Assembly (NCBI GenBank): GCA_019636655.1
Contig: JAHBXB010000001.1
Span: forward strand, 806,001-870,000
Reading direction: 5' to 3'
Length of the DNA stretch: 64,000 nucleotides
DNA from: Phycisphaeraceae bacterium
GTDB lineage: Bacteria > Planctomycetota > Phycisphaerae > Phycisphaerales > UBA1924
Numbering within the stretch: position 1 is the stretch's first letter; each line of letters begins with the position of its first letter. Shown here piece after piece: positions 37,357 to 47,300 of this stretch. The notes below the pieces were generated by a model. The model made no database searches. It was not told where the DNA came from and saw nothing but the letters and a program-made list of their open reading frames with translations. Both the position numbers and the translations under genes were made by a program.

Positions 37357-38346
37357 TTACCAGGCGCCGAGTTCGCCGATGAGGGGCTCAACGAGATCCT
37401 TGGCGGTGACAATGCCCAGGGGGCGGGCGGTGCTGCCGACGACGGCGAGTTTGCCGCCGTGCTCGCCCATGAGGCGGAGGGCCTCCCTAACGGTGATGTG
37501 CGGGGGGAGGACGAGAACAGGTCGCATGAGATCCTGCAGCGGGCGCTTGGGGTAGAGCGAGATATCGAGGTGCTCGACGACGCCGACGACGCGGCCGGAG
37601 GGATCCACGACGGGGAAGCGCGAGAAGGTGCTCTGCGTCAGGAACTGGAGGAGTCGCGAACGGTCGAGGTGCTGCTCGATGGTGCGGGCGCGCGGCCAGC
37701 GGACCATCTCGTCGCCGACGGTGGTGGTTCGCATCGCGAGGGCGCGATCGAGCAGGCTGGTCTGGGACTCGGAGAGAAGGCCGTGGCGGGCGCCTTCCTT
37801 GAGGAGGTTGGCGACGGCCTCGCGGCCGCTGCTGATCCGGGCCTGCTCGCCGAGACGCAGGGCTCGCTTGGACGCCTGCATCAGGAGGAGGATGAGGGGG
37901 ATGATGCCGAGGATGGTGAAGAGGAGGCGCATGCCGACGAGGAAGGGGACGAGTGCGGGGGTCCAGCGGTCGGCCTCGAGCCGGAAGAGCTCCTTGGGCA
38001 TGATCTCGGCGAGGATGATGATCGTCGGTGTGAGGATGAGGATGTTGAGGAGGACCGCCGCGGGTTCGCTGTATCCGGCGAGAGTGAGGAGGATGCCGAC
38101 ACCGGTCGCGGCGAGGCTGCCGAAGAGGGTGTTGCCGATGAGCAGGACGGCGAGGGCCCGCTCGGGCTTGTCGAGTTCGTTCTTGAGAGCGCGGGCGCGG
38201 CGGTTGGCGGGGGCGCCGGGGGCGGTCTGGACGCTGAGACGAACGCGGTTGAGCGTGTAGAGACCGGTCTCGGTGCCGCTGCACAGGGCCGAGCCGACGA
38301 GGCCCACGATAACCATGATCCATCCGAGCATGGTGTCGGTGATCAT
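37357..38346 (-). CDS. CNNM/CBS-domain membrane protein (second of pair)
   Basis: A 329-residue HlyC/CorC-type protein. The DUF21/CNNM membrane domain (about 1-150) has SALCSGTETGLYTLNRVRL and LAEIMPKELFRLEADRW, the conserved transmembrane ion-site region. Two CBS domains follow (about 190-325). It lacks the C-terminal CorC_HlyC domain carried by its neighbour. Such proteins are linked to Mg/Co export or ion homeostasis. Its start overlaps the stop of the upstream paralogue by four bases (ATGA), so the two are probably coexpressed and may act as a heteromer. Confidence 0.88.
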   Translation of the reverse strand: MITDTMLGWIMVIVGLVGSALCSGTETGLYTLNRVRLSVQTAPGAPANRRARALKNELDKPERALAVLLIGNTLFGSLAATGVGILLTLAGYSEPAAVLLNILILTPTIIILAEIMPKELFRLEADRWTPALVPFLVGMRLLFTILGIIPLILLLMQASKRALRLGEQARISSGREAVANLLKEGARHGLLSESQTSLLDRALAMRTTTVGDEMVRWPRARTIEQHLDRSRLLQFLTQSTFSRFPVVDPSGRVVGVVEHLDISLYPKRPLQDLMRPVLVLPPHITVREALRLMGEHGGKLAVVGSTARPLGIVTAKDLVEPLIGELGAW

Positions 38347-39641
38347 CGGGATGGCTCCGTGCTCGCGGCGGGGGCGGCCAGCGAGACGAGGACGCGGTCG
38401 GCGACCTTGCCGACGACCGAATCGACCTCGATGGAGATGTTGCCGATCTCGACCGTGTCGCCCTTGGCCGGGATGCGGCCGAGGCGGGCCTGGACGAGGC
38501 CGGCGACGGTGGTGACCCTGGTGTCGGCGACCTGCCCGAAGAGTTCGGCCCAGTCGCGGGCGCTGAGGCGGCCGGGAACAAGCCAGCGGCCCGGGGCGAT
38601 CTGCACGATGTCGTCGGTGTCCGGGGCGCCGTGCTCATCGACCGGGAGTTCGGCAACGAGGCGTTCGGCGACGTCCTCGATCTTGACGGAGCCGACGACA
38701 TCGCCGTGTTCACTGACACACAAGGCGAACTGGGTCCCGCTGGTGCGGAAGTGCTCCAGGAGCTGGTCGAGGCGGGCGGTCTGGGGGACGTAGCGGACGG
38801 GCTCGATGAAATCAGTGGTACGGGGGACTGAGATGCCGGCGGCCGCGGCGGCGAGGTACCGCTTGGTGTTGAGCAGGCCGATGACGTGGACGGCGGCGGG
38901 GCCGGTCAGGTTGTGGCGGCGGCGGACGGGGATCTTGGTCAGGCGGGTTGAAGCGACGACGACGGCGACTCGTTCGGGGCTCAGCGGGAGGTCGAGCCAG
39001 ATGACGCGGGTGCGCGGCGTCATGACGTCGCGGACGCGGAGGGTGCCGAGCTGGAGGACCTGAGCGAGCACCTCCTGCTCGCCGGGATCGATGGCCCCCT
39101 GGCGCCGGCCGAGTTCGACGAGGGCGGAGAGTTCCTGGACGGTGAGCGTGTTGTCCTGGTCGTGGGGGCGGGCCAGGCGGGTCAGCGGTGCGATGATGAA
39201 CCGCTCGATGGCGACCCGAACCGGGCGGAGCAGGCGGAACGCTGCGCTGACCGGGACCGCGAGCAGGGCGCAGGCGCCGGCGCGCGCCGACGAGGCGAAC
39301 AGCTTGGGCAGAACCTCGCCGAAGGCGACGAGGGAGATCACGGCGACCGCATTGATCGCCGCGGCAAGGAGGTGGTTCGGGGCGCGGAGCACGAGGGCCG
39401 AGGTGAGGGAGTAGTAGGAGATGTTGATGATGTTGTTGACCAGCAGGATGACAATGATCAGGCCGCGCGGCTGGGCCACAAGGCCGGCGACGACGCGGTC
39501 GATGCGCGGCGCCGCGCGCCGGAGTCGGATCCGATCGGCGTGGTTGAGGCCAAAGAGAGCGGTCTCCGAGGCGGAACTCGCCGCGGAGGCGGCGGTGAGG
39601 GCCAGGAGCGCGAGCACGATGGGCAGTGAAGTCAGGTCCAT
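38343..39641 (-). CDS. CNNM/CBS/CorC-HlyC membrane protein (first of pair)
   Basis: A 432-residue protein of the same family as the next gene: membrane CNNM domain with SSASETALFGLNHADRIRL and VAFGEVLPKLFASSARAG, a CBS pair with DVMTPRTRVIWLDL, and a C-terminal CorC_HlyC domain (about 345-425, with GRWLVPGRLSARDWAELF and GNISIEVDSVVGKVADRVLVSL). It lies 37 bases after hscB. Two tandem paralogues of different length suggest a heteromeric transporter or regulator. Confidence 0.9.
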   Translation of the reverse strand: MDLTSLPIVLALLALTAASAASSASETALFGLNHADRIRLRRAAPRIDRVVAGLVAQPRGLIIVILLVNNIINISYYSLTSALVLRAPNHLLAAAINAVAVISLVAFGEVLPKLFASSARAGACALLAVPVSAAFRLLRPVRVAIERFIIAPLTRLARPHDQDNTLTVQELSALVELGRRQGAIDPGEQEVLAQVLQLGTLRVRDVMTPRTRVIWLDLPLSPERVAVVVASTRLTKIPVRRRHNLTGPAAVHVIGLLNTKRYLAAAAAGISVPRTTDFIEPVRYVPQTARLDQLLEHFRTSGTQFALCVSEHGDVVGSVKIEDVAERLVAELPVDEHGAPDTDDIVQIAPGRWLVPGRLSARDWAELFGQVADTRVTTVAGLVQARLGRIPAKGDTVEIGNISIEVDSVVGKVADRVLVSLAAPAASTEPSR

Positions 39642-39678
39642 CGAGCGCCCACGGGTTGTCGGGGGGCGGTGGCGGGGG

Positions 39679-40245
39679 TCACGTCCGCGCGGCTCCAGGG
39701 CCGGACCGGGTCTCGCCCCCGTCGAGCTGCTCGAGAAGCCGCTCGGTGTAGCGCCAGACGTTCAACTCCAGGCGGATGGCGTGGAGGTGCTTGGAAGCAA
39801 GGTCGGCGGCGTGGCGGGCAAAGTGATCAGCGACCGCCCGGATGTGCGACCGGCGCCGATCGGCGGCCCAGTCCTCCCAGCGCTCAAAGGCGGCGGCATC
39901 GCGGTTCGCGGCGGCCTGCTCGATCTGCTCTCGCACATCGAGCATCTCGGACAGGAACTGCGGGGGGAGGGTGCGGTCCTGACCGGCGGCGGGACCTCCG
40001 AGCCGCTTCAAGAGCGCCTCGGCCCGCTGCTCGGGGTCGTCGAGAACCCGCTTGGCCGCGTTGAGCCGGGAGATCTCGGCGTGGTCATCGGGCTGGGACA
40101 ACCCGCTCGTCGCATCCCCCCGGTTCCCGGCGGCGCGATCGGGATGGAAGCGGGCGGAGAGCGCCAGGTACTTTCGCTGCACCTCGGAGGGGTCCAGGTC
40201 GAACCGGGCCGGAAGTTCGAGAGTATCGAAGGGGTCGTCGGGCAC
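39679..40245 (-). CDS. hscB: Fe-S cluster co-chaperone HscB
   Basis: A 188-residue J-domain protein with a GTG start. The J domain (about 1-80) has the HPD motif (ARFHPDRA), and the C-terminal part (about 95-175) is the HscB oligomerisation domain (LSEMLDVREQIEQAA). HscB delivers the scaffold IscU to the Hsp70 HscA in iron-sulfur cluster assembly. The rest of the isc set is not in the window; the downstream genes are CNNM proteins and a thioredoxin. A TACAGT -10-like element lies six bases before the GTG, with no Shine-Dalgarno seen. Confidence 0.9.
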   Translation of the reverse strand: MPDDPFDTLELPARFDLDPSEVQRKYLALSARFHPDRAAGNRGDATSGLSQPDDHAEISRLNAAKRVLDDPEQRAEALLKRLGGPAAGQDRTLPPQFLSEMLDVREQIEQAAANRDAAAFERWEDWAADRRRSHIRAVADHFARHAADLASKHLHAIRLELNVWRYTERLLEQLDGGETRSGPGAART

Positions 40246-40278
40246 AGGGAAACTGTACGCGAACCGCCCGCGGCTGCG

Positions 40279-40307
40279 TTGACTCGGGGACCGCGGGGCG
40301 AGACTAT
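40279..40307 (+). promoter_or_regulatory. Promoter for the Asp/Glu racemase homologue
   Basis: TTGACT (40279-40284), a 17-base spacer and GACTAT (40302-40307) precede the gene, giving a leader of about 45 bases with GGAGG (40345-40349) 8 bases before the GTG. Confidence 0.45.
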
Positions 40308-40357
40308 GGGTTGTTCAATGCCGATGCTGGGCGGGGCCATGGCCGGAGGTCTTCAGA

Positions 40358-41065
40358 GTGGGCAAGCACATCGGCATCGTCGCGGTCAGCCCGGAAGGGT
40401 CGGCGCTGTGCTATCGCCAGATCTTCCGGTCTGCGACGCGGCTGGTGGGCGATGCGGGTCACCCGATCGTCACGCTCCACAACGAGCCGTTTGAGCTTTA
40501 TATAGAGGCGGTCGTCCGGGACGACTGGCACGCGGTGGGGATGCTGCTGCGACGGTCGGCTACGGTGCTCGCGCAGGCGGGGGCTGACTTCTGCATCATC
40601 CCGGACAACCTGATGCAGCACGCGGTGCACCTGGCCGAGGTCGGCTCGCCGATTCCCTGGCTGACGATGACCGATCTGGTCGCGGATGCCGTGACCGCGG
40701 ATGGGCGGAAGGTCGTTGGCCTTATCGGGACGCGGATGGTGATGCTCGGATCGACCTACCAGACCCACCTTGGTCTGCGGGGGGTGCAGGTGCTGGTCCC
40801 CCGTGAGGAGGAGGCGCACCTCGTCGATTCGATCGTGTTCCGGGAACTTGTCTACGGGGTGAGCAAGCCAGAGTCGCAGCGGAAGGTGCTGGAGGTCATC
40901 CGCCACCTCGCGGACAACGGGTGCGAAGGGGTGATCCTTGGATGTACCGAGGCACCGCTGCTGGTGACGGCGGAGAACTCGCCCTTGCCGGTGTACGACT
41001 CGACGTCGCTGCTGGCCGAGGGGGCTGTCCGACGGGCCCTGGGGTTGCCCATGGTGCCACGGTGA
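40358..41065 (+). CDS. Aspartate/glutamate racemase-family protein
   Basis: A 235-residue member of the Asp/Glu racemase superfamily. Racemases use two cysteines, one at each side of the substrate. The second is present in VILGCTEAPLL (Cys196), but the first position (normally CNT or similar) reads IIPDNLMQHA, with Asp83 in place of Cys. Such one-cysteine members include other racemases with a substituted residue and decarboxylases. A cytoplasmic amino-acid-derived substrate is likely; a second reaction type is possible. It is not in a gene cluster that reveals the substrate. GTG start with a good GGAGG site. Confidence 0.8.
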   Translation: MGKHIGIVAVSPEGSALCYRQIFRSATRLVGDAGHPIVTLHNEPFELYIEAVVRDDWHAVGMLLRRSATVLAQAGADFCIIPDNLMQHAVHLAEVGSPIPWLTMTDLVADAVTADGRKVVGLIGTRMVMLGSTYQTHLGLRGVQVLVPREEEAHLVDSIVFRELVYGVSKPESQRKVLEVIRHLADNGCEGVILGCTEAPLLVTAENSPLPVYDSTSLLAEGAVRRALGLPMVPR

Positions 41066-41338
41066 ATGAAACCGGTGCCGGAGCGACCCTCCCCTGATCT
41101 GGATAGTGACCACTAGCCTTGGTGAGAACCGAGGGGATCAGAAAAGCCACTTGTGGGCGGGCCAGGTGGACTCGTGAGGGAACCGGTTGGAGCCGCTGGA
41201 CGAATGTCCCCTGGTTCCGTTACACTGGCGTCGGGCGGTACACAACCGCTTGCGACCAACCTGTTTACGGAAGACGCCCGCGTCGAAACGCCCACTCTTT
41301 CGACGCACGGGGGAGTGTCAAACCGCTTGGAGTCTGGC

Positions 41339-44300
41339 ATGAGCACTCACAATCGTTCGCTGCTTGACCTTTTGACTGGTCGAGCGGGCTCGCGGTCCGC
41401 GCGTTCACTGGTGACCCGTGCGGGGCGGAGCGTTGCCGCCGCGGATCCCGAAGCGCATCCGATGTTCGAGCAACTCGAAGCGCGCGTGCTGCTCGCGGGT
41501 GATCACCCGAGTTTCGCGCTGCCGCTGACTCCGACGTCGGGCACGCAGGTCACGCTGGACGGCGGCGGGAGTGGGACCGCCACCGGCGTCATCGGAGGGA
41601 TCTCGGACGATGACTTGTTCCGATTCACACCGACGACGACCGACTTTGTGCGCGTGCTGGCGGACACGATCCCGTCGGGCGGCTCGCTCAACTCGCGGAT
41701 CCGGATTTACAACGCGGCAGGGCAGGTGCTGACTCGCGACGGCACGTTCGTCGCGCCTGGCTCGGTGACGCCGGCCAACCCGGCACAGGGGGACGACAAC
41801 GGGATTCTCTCGACCACGCGTCCGAACCCGGCGCCGGATGGATGGGCGGGCTTCATCGCGACGGCGGGCCAGACGTACTACGTGAACGTGGTGGGGCAGA
41901 ACTCGACGAGCGGCGGGTACACGGTGCGGGTGGCAACGCAGACGACGGCGCTGGCGCTGGATGGGAGTGGGTCCGCTGATCTGATGCCGGACCCGCCGAA
42001 TCCTCCCGGGGGCGAGCCTAACCCGGCAACGGATCCGATCATCGCGTTCCGGCAGGACGAGCAGGTTTATAGGGTTACCACGGGTGCAGGGATCGAGCAT
42101 GACAGCCTCGCGACCATCACCGCCCGGTCTCGCCGGAATGCCCCAGCGCTTCCGGGGGGACCGGTCGACACGCACCTCGAGGTGTACGACTCGGCTGGCA
42201 GGTTAATCTCGTCGGACATCGAGGCGGGATTCCTGAACGACGCGTTCGCAACGTTCAAGTCCGCACCCAACTCGACGTACTACATCCGCGTCCGTAGCGA
42301 CGATCTGCGAGACAGTGCGCTGTTCCCGTCCGTCGGCCGCTACCAGTTGCGGGTGCGGATGGTGGCGAATGAACTCGACACCCCGATGGACCCCGTGGTC
42401 CGTCGGGGCGAAGCGCATAATGCGCTGGCGAATCATGCGGACAGCGTGCTGTACCGGTTCGTGGCCCAGGGAACAGGCCTCTCGTTCATTACCGCTCGCG
42501 ACGAGGGAGGCCCGATCCCGCAGGATGTATCGATCCGGGTTTTCAATAACTCGGGCAGTTTTATCGGATTCAACGACGATTTCGGCCTGTCACTTGATGC
42601 GCAGGTCGAAATCCAGCTCGTGGGCGGCCAGACGTACTTCGTTGTGGTCGACGGGTTCGACGACGTCACCTCGGACGCATTTGGGCTCTACATCGAGGCC
42701 CATCACACGTTCGATCCGAACATCCCGGTTGACGACGGCGTGCCGTTGCCTCCGGCCGGATTCACCACCGAGGCCGCGACTCCGATTACGTTCAACGGGG
42801 TGACGACCTTATTTGACGGCTTCGACGGCAACCCAATCCTAGACCACCCGTATGTCATCCAGGGAACCGCCGATGGCCGAATCTATGAGGGTGCCGACAG
42901 CGACCTGTACCAGTTCACTCCTCCTGTGGATATGCTCGGTGGCTATGCGGGCAACAACGACGATGTCGGTACCGCTCTGTATATCGGGGGAGCGTTCAGC
43001 CAGGGCGATCCGCAGGCCACGAACTTCAGGCCGGTTAACTCGCGTGGGGTCACTGCGTGGGACGCAGGCGACTACTGGGCCATCGGCCGGCAGGGCCTGA
43101 CGGGGCAGCCGGCACCGCTCGATCGGTTCGGATTCGTAGACAACCCCGCGACGCCCGGCACACCGACGGCCGAGATCTACACCATGCAGGTGTACACGCC
43201 GCCGCTGATTGGGCAGCCGTTCCTCTTCGTCGGCGGAGATTTCAACTTGGTGGTCCCCGGGCCGTTCGGTCCGGTCGCGATCCAGAACTTCGCCGTGTGG
43301 GGGTTCAGTGCCCTGCTCAACCACTACACCTGGTTCGATGTTGGCGGCGCGGACCAGCCAGTGCGGGCGATGACAGTGTTCGATCCTGAGGCGTGGGACC
43401 CGGATGGCCCGACTGAGCCGGCGGTGTTGCGGCCGGATCCCTCCGGCTCGGTTCTCGTCGTTGGCGGCGACTTTGCGAATATCGGTGGAACGGCAGCAAA
43501 CGCGATCGCAACATTCGACGGCGCTGCGTTTGCGCCGATTACAACCGGTGTTACAGGCGGTTCGGTACGGGCACTGGCGGTGTACAAGCCGCAAGACGCT
43601 GGAGACCGGCGCGAGGCAAGCGCTGGCCCTCCGGCGCTCCCGTTGGTGCGCGATGTGCCGGCGCCGGCGAACACCCTGTGGGTGGGCGGCAACTTCACTG
43701 ACGCGGGCGGCACAGGCCAGGGTGTACTCGCAACGTGGAACGGGCACTTCTGGGGCAAGCCGGACTTCGCACCCAACGGCACCAATCCAACAGTCACCTT
43801 CAGCGCTGGAGCCTCGGTCAACGCGCTGACGGTGTACGACCCACCGGACGTTGAAGGACTGAACAATGCGCCCGAACTGATCATCGGCGGTCAGTTCACG
43901 AGTGTCACCGTCAACTCGGCCGCTTCATATACGATCAACACGCTGAATATCATCAAGTACGGCCGCAAGGCATCGACCGACTTTGGCGACGCCAACGCCG
44001 ACCCGGCGCTGGCGGCATTCGCTCCGCGGTTGTTGTACGAAGCGATGGGGACCGGCGTGAACAATGTGGTCCACGCGCTCACGGTATGGGACCCGCCGGA
44101 TGTGTTCGGACAAGACTCGTTCCGACCGGTGGTCGTCGCCGGCGGCGACTTTACGACCGCCGGGGGCATCGGGGCCCAGCGAATCTCGGCGTGGGGGCTC
44201 AACCTCGCCGGCTCGGCTTATGCCTGGGGCGTGATGGACTTCCGGGGCGGATTCAACGCCTCGGTACGCGCTCTTACCGTGGTGCGGAACGATGGCCAGG

Positions 44301-47300
44301 AACCGGGCATTCCGCGGCTCGGCAGCGACTTCCCGCCGGCGAACGACGTGCAGGAAGTGTTGTATGCGGGCGGTCTGTTTACGACGGCGGGCGGCCAGCC
44401 GGCGGCTCATGTGGCGCAGTTTGCGTTCGAACCCAATCCGCAAGTCCTTGCATTTGTTTGGACGTCCCTGCGATCGGGCGTTGACGGCAATGTCTTTGCG
44501 CTTACCGAGTTTGACGATCAGAATCCGGCTGTCGACAACAGCGAGAACGAGTGGGACCGAAACGACCGACCGTCAACTCGCTTGAACATCATCGTTACCC
44601 CCACTGCGGATGCCTTCCTCGACGTTGGGTTCCGTGTCTACGACTCCAACTTCAACCAGATCTATCCGACCTCGGCCGCTGCACCGTACCACGTTGACCG
44701 TGGGGATGGGCTCGGCCCGGTCGCGACGACAATCAACCCCCTGACTACCGATCCCGCGGGAATGTTTGATCCGTCCATCGCTCCTGGCACAGAACAGGCG
44801 CTGATTGGCGTTCCGGTGTGGGGCGGTGAGGTGTTGTACATCGAGGTGGTCGGCCTCGGCGGGACTGGGAGATACGAACTCGTCATCCAGACCGAGGGCT
44901 TGCCCCCAGATCTGAACGGCGACGGACTGCCGGATGACCTGCGAGCAAACTACCGAGAGGTGCAAGGCGCTCCGGCATTCGGAGCCGCACCAGCAATCGA
45001 GCGGAATCTCGCGAGCGGAGACGGGCGGAACTTCCGTGCCGGCAACCTGAACGCCTACGGCATCCGGGACTGGCGTCAGACCCCAACGTACAGGACCCTG
45101 ATTCAGCGGAGCGAGTTGCAGGCCATCGAGCACATCACCGACTCGGACCTGTATTCGTTTATCGCCGAGGAGACCGGAACGATCCTGGTCCGCGTAAACA
45201 CGACCGACCTTGTCGACGAGTTCTTTGAGCGGGAGACCGATGCGTCGAATGACCTGCCGCAGCAAACAGATCGCCTGCAAACCAAGACGTACAGCAGCAA
45301 ACTGGACTCGGTCCTGCGTGTGTTCAGCAACGACTTCATCCAGATCGGTATCTCCGACAACGATCCTTCGGTGCTTGGCAACGCCCAGGCGCAGGTAACC
45401 GGCTCCTTCGTACGCACGGCCACTCGCCGTGACGCGGTCGTGGCGGTGAACGTCCGCCGTGGCGAGAAGTACTACATCCAAGTCGAGAGCAGCCAGAGGG
45501 CCATGTTCGGGACCGCGATGGAGAGTCTGATCGACTGGCGGTTCGCAACCGGCGCGTATGAGCTGCTGCTTGACAGCCCGCCGCAGCTCAACTTCGACGA
45601 CGACCACTCCAACGGCGCCTTCCCGTCCCCGATCCCGATCGGGACGCGCGACCCGATCCTTATCACCGACCCGCCGAACGGCGGCGGCTCAATCACGGGT
45701 GTCATCGATAACACGGCGGCAAACCCGGACGACATCGACACCTTCTACTTCACCTCGGTCGCGCGTGGGCCGACGACCCTGACATTCACGGCAGACCCCA
45801 CGAGCACCCTGCGTGTCGGCGTGAACGTCACCAACCTCCGGACCGGGCAGGCGATCGCACAGGGCGGCACCAACGCCGGCGGCGCCGTCACGCTGCAGTG
45901 GTTCGCCACGAAGGGCGATGTATATCTGGTCGTGGTCGACGGTGTGGGTACCTCGGAGGGCAGCTACACGCTCGCCGTGCAGGGCCAGCCCGCGGTGGAC
46001 GACTTCGCGCGCACGGCGTTCGATCCATCGCCGTCACCGAACGGTTCTTTCATTGGCAGCCAGTGGGCGAACGCAAGCCCGCTGACCGTAAACCGGTACT
46101 TCGGCACCGCGGTGGTGAACGGCCTGATCGAGGACGCAGGCGACAGCGATGTGTTCGTGTACACGTCGGAGACCTACGAGGTCGCAACGATCACCCTCAA
46201 CTCGCAGGCGGCGACGCTCGATCCGTTTGTTCAGGTGTACGAGGTTGGTCGAGATCCCTCGGGCAACCCGGTCTTCAAGCGCATCGCTTTCAACGACGAC
46301 GGCGCCAACCTCGGAAACGATTCCCGCGTTTCCTTCTCGATGACCGCGGGGCGGCCGTACTACTTCATTGCTTCGGGCATCAATGCGGGCGTGGACTTCG
46401 GCGCCTACCGCCTGACACTGCAGATCCTCCCGACCGACGACCACCCCAACCTGACCGACAGGCCGGTGGCGACGCAGATCCCCGTCTCGTACGACCCGTC
46501 GTCGGGCATCGGCACGGGCTCGCGGGCCGGTGTGATCGAGCGGGCGACGGACAACGATTTGTTCGTCTTCACCGCGGCGGCGACCGGCGGCTACTTCATC
46601 CAGGTCCGAACGCCGGTCAGCAACCTGGCTCCCAAGGTTGAACTCCGGGACTTCAACGGGGTGCTGATCGCCACGGCGAACAGCGACGGCTTCGGGACGG
46701 CGTTCCTCAGCGGCGAAACGGGCCTGCTCGCGGGCCAGAAGTACTACGTCGTGGTCGCGCCGGAGAATCCGGCCGATGCGGGGACCAGCGCTGGCGCGTA
46801 CTCGGTCGACCTGACCACGCTGCCCTTCGACGACCATCCCGACGAAGGTGAATACGGCCTGGTGGGACCGGGCGACACGATCGTGCTCGCCGCGGGAACC
46901 GGCATCGGCACCGGGAGCGGCGTGATCGTTCCGTTCTCGGATACCGACCTGTTCGCGTTCACCTCACTCGCCTCCGGGCCGATGGTGGTGCAGCTCACCA
47001 CGCCCCAGAGCACGCTCGATGCGAAGATCACCATCATCGATGGTTCGACCTTTGTCGCGATCGGCTCGTCCTCGGGCGACGGGGACACGGCCACGTTCTC
47101 CTTCAACGCCGCGGCGGCGGGGAGGACGTACTTCCTGCTTGTCCAGCCTGAGCCCGGCGCTCCGCTGGTGAACCTCACCGGCTCGTACTCCATCAAGATC
47201 ACCGGCTCGGTCAGCGGTGGTGGTGGCGGAGGAGGAGGTGGCGGCGGCGGCGGTGGTGGCGGCGGTCCGGACGATCACGCCAACTCCGGCGACTTCGCCA

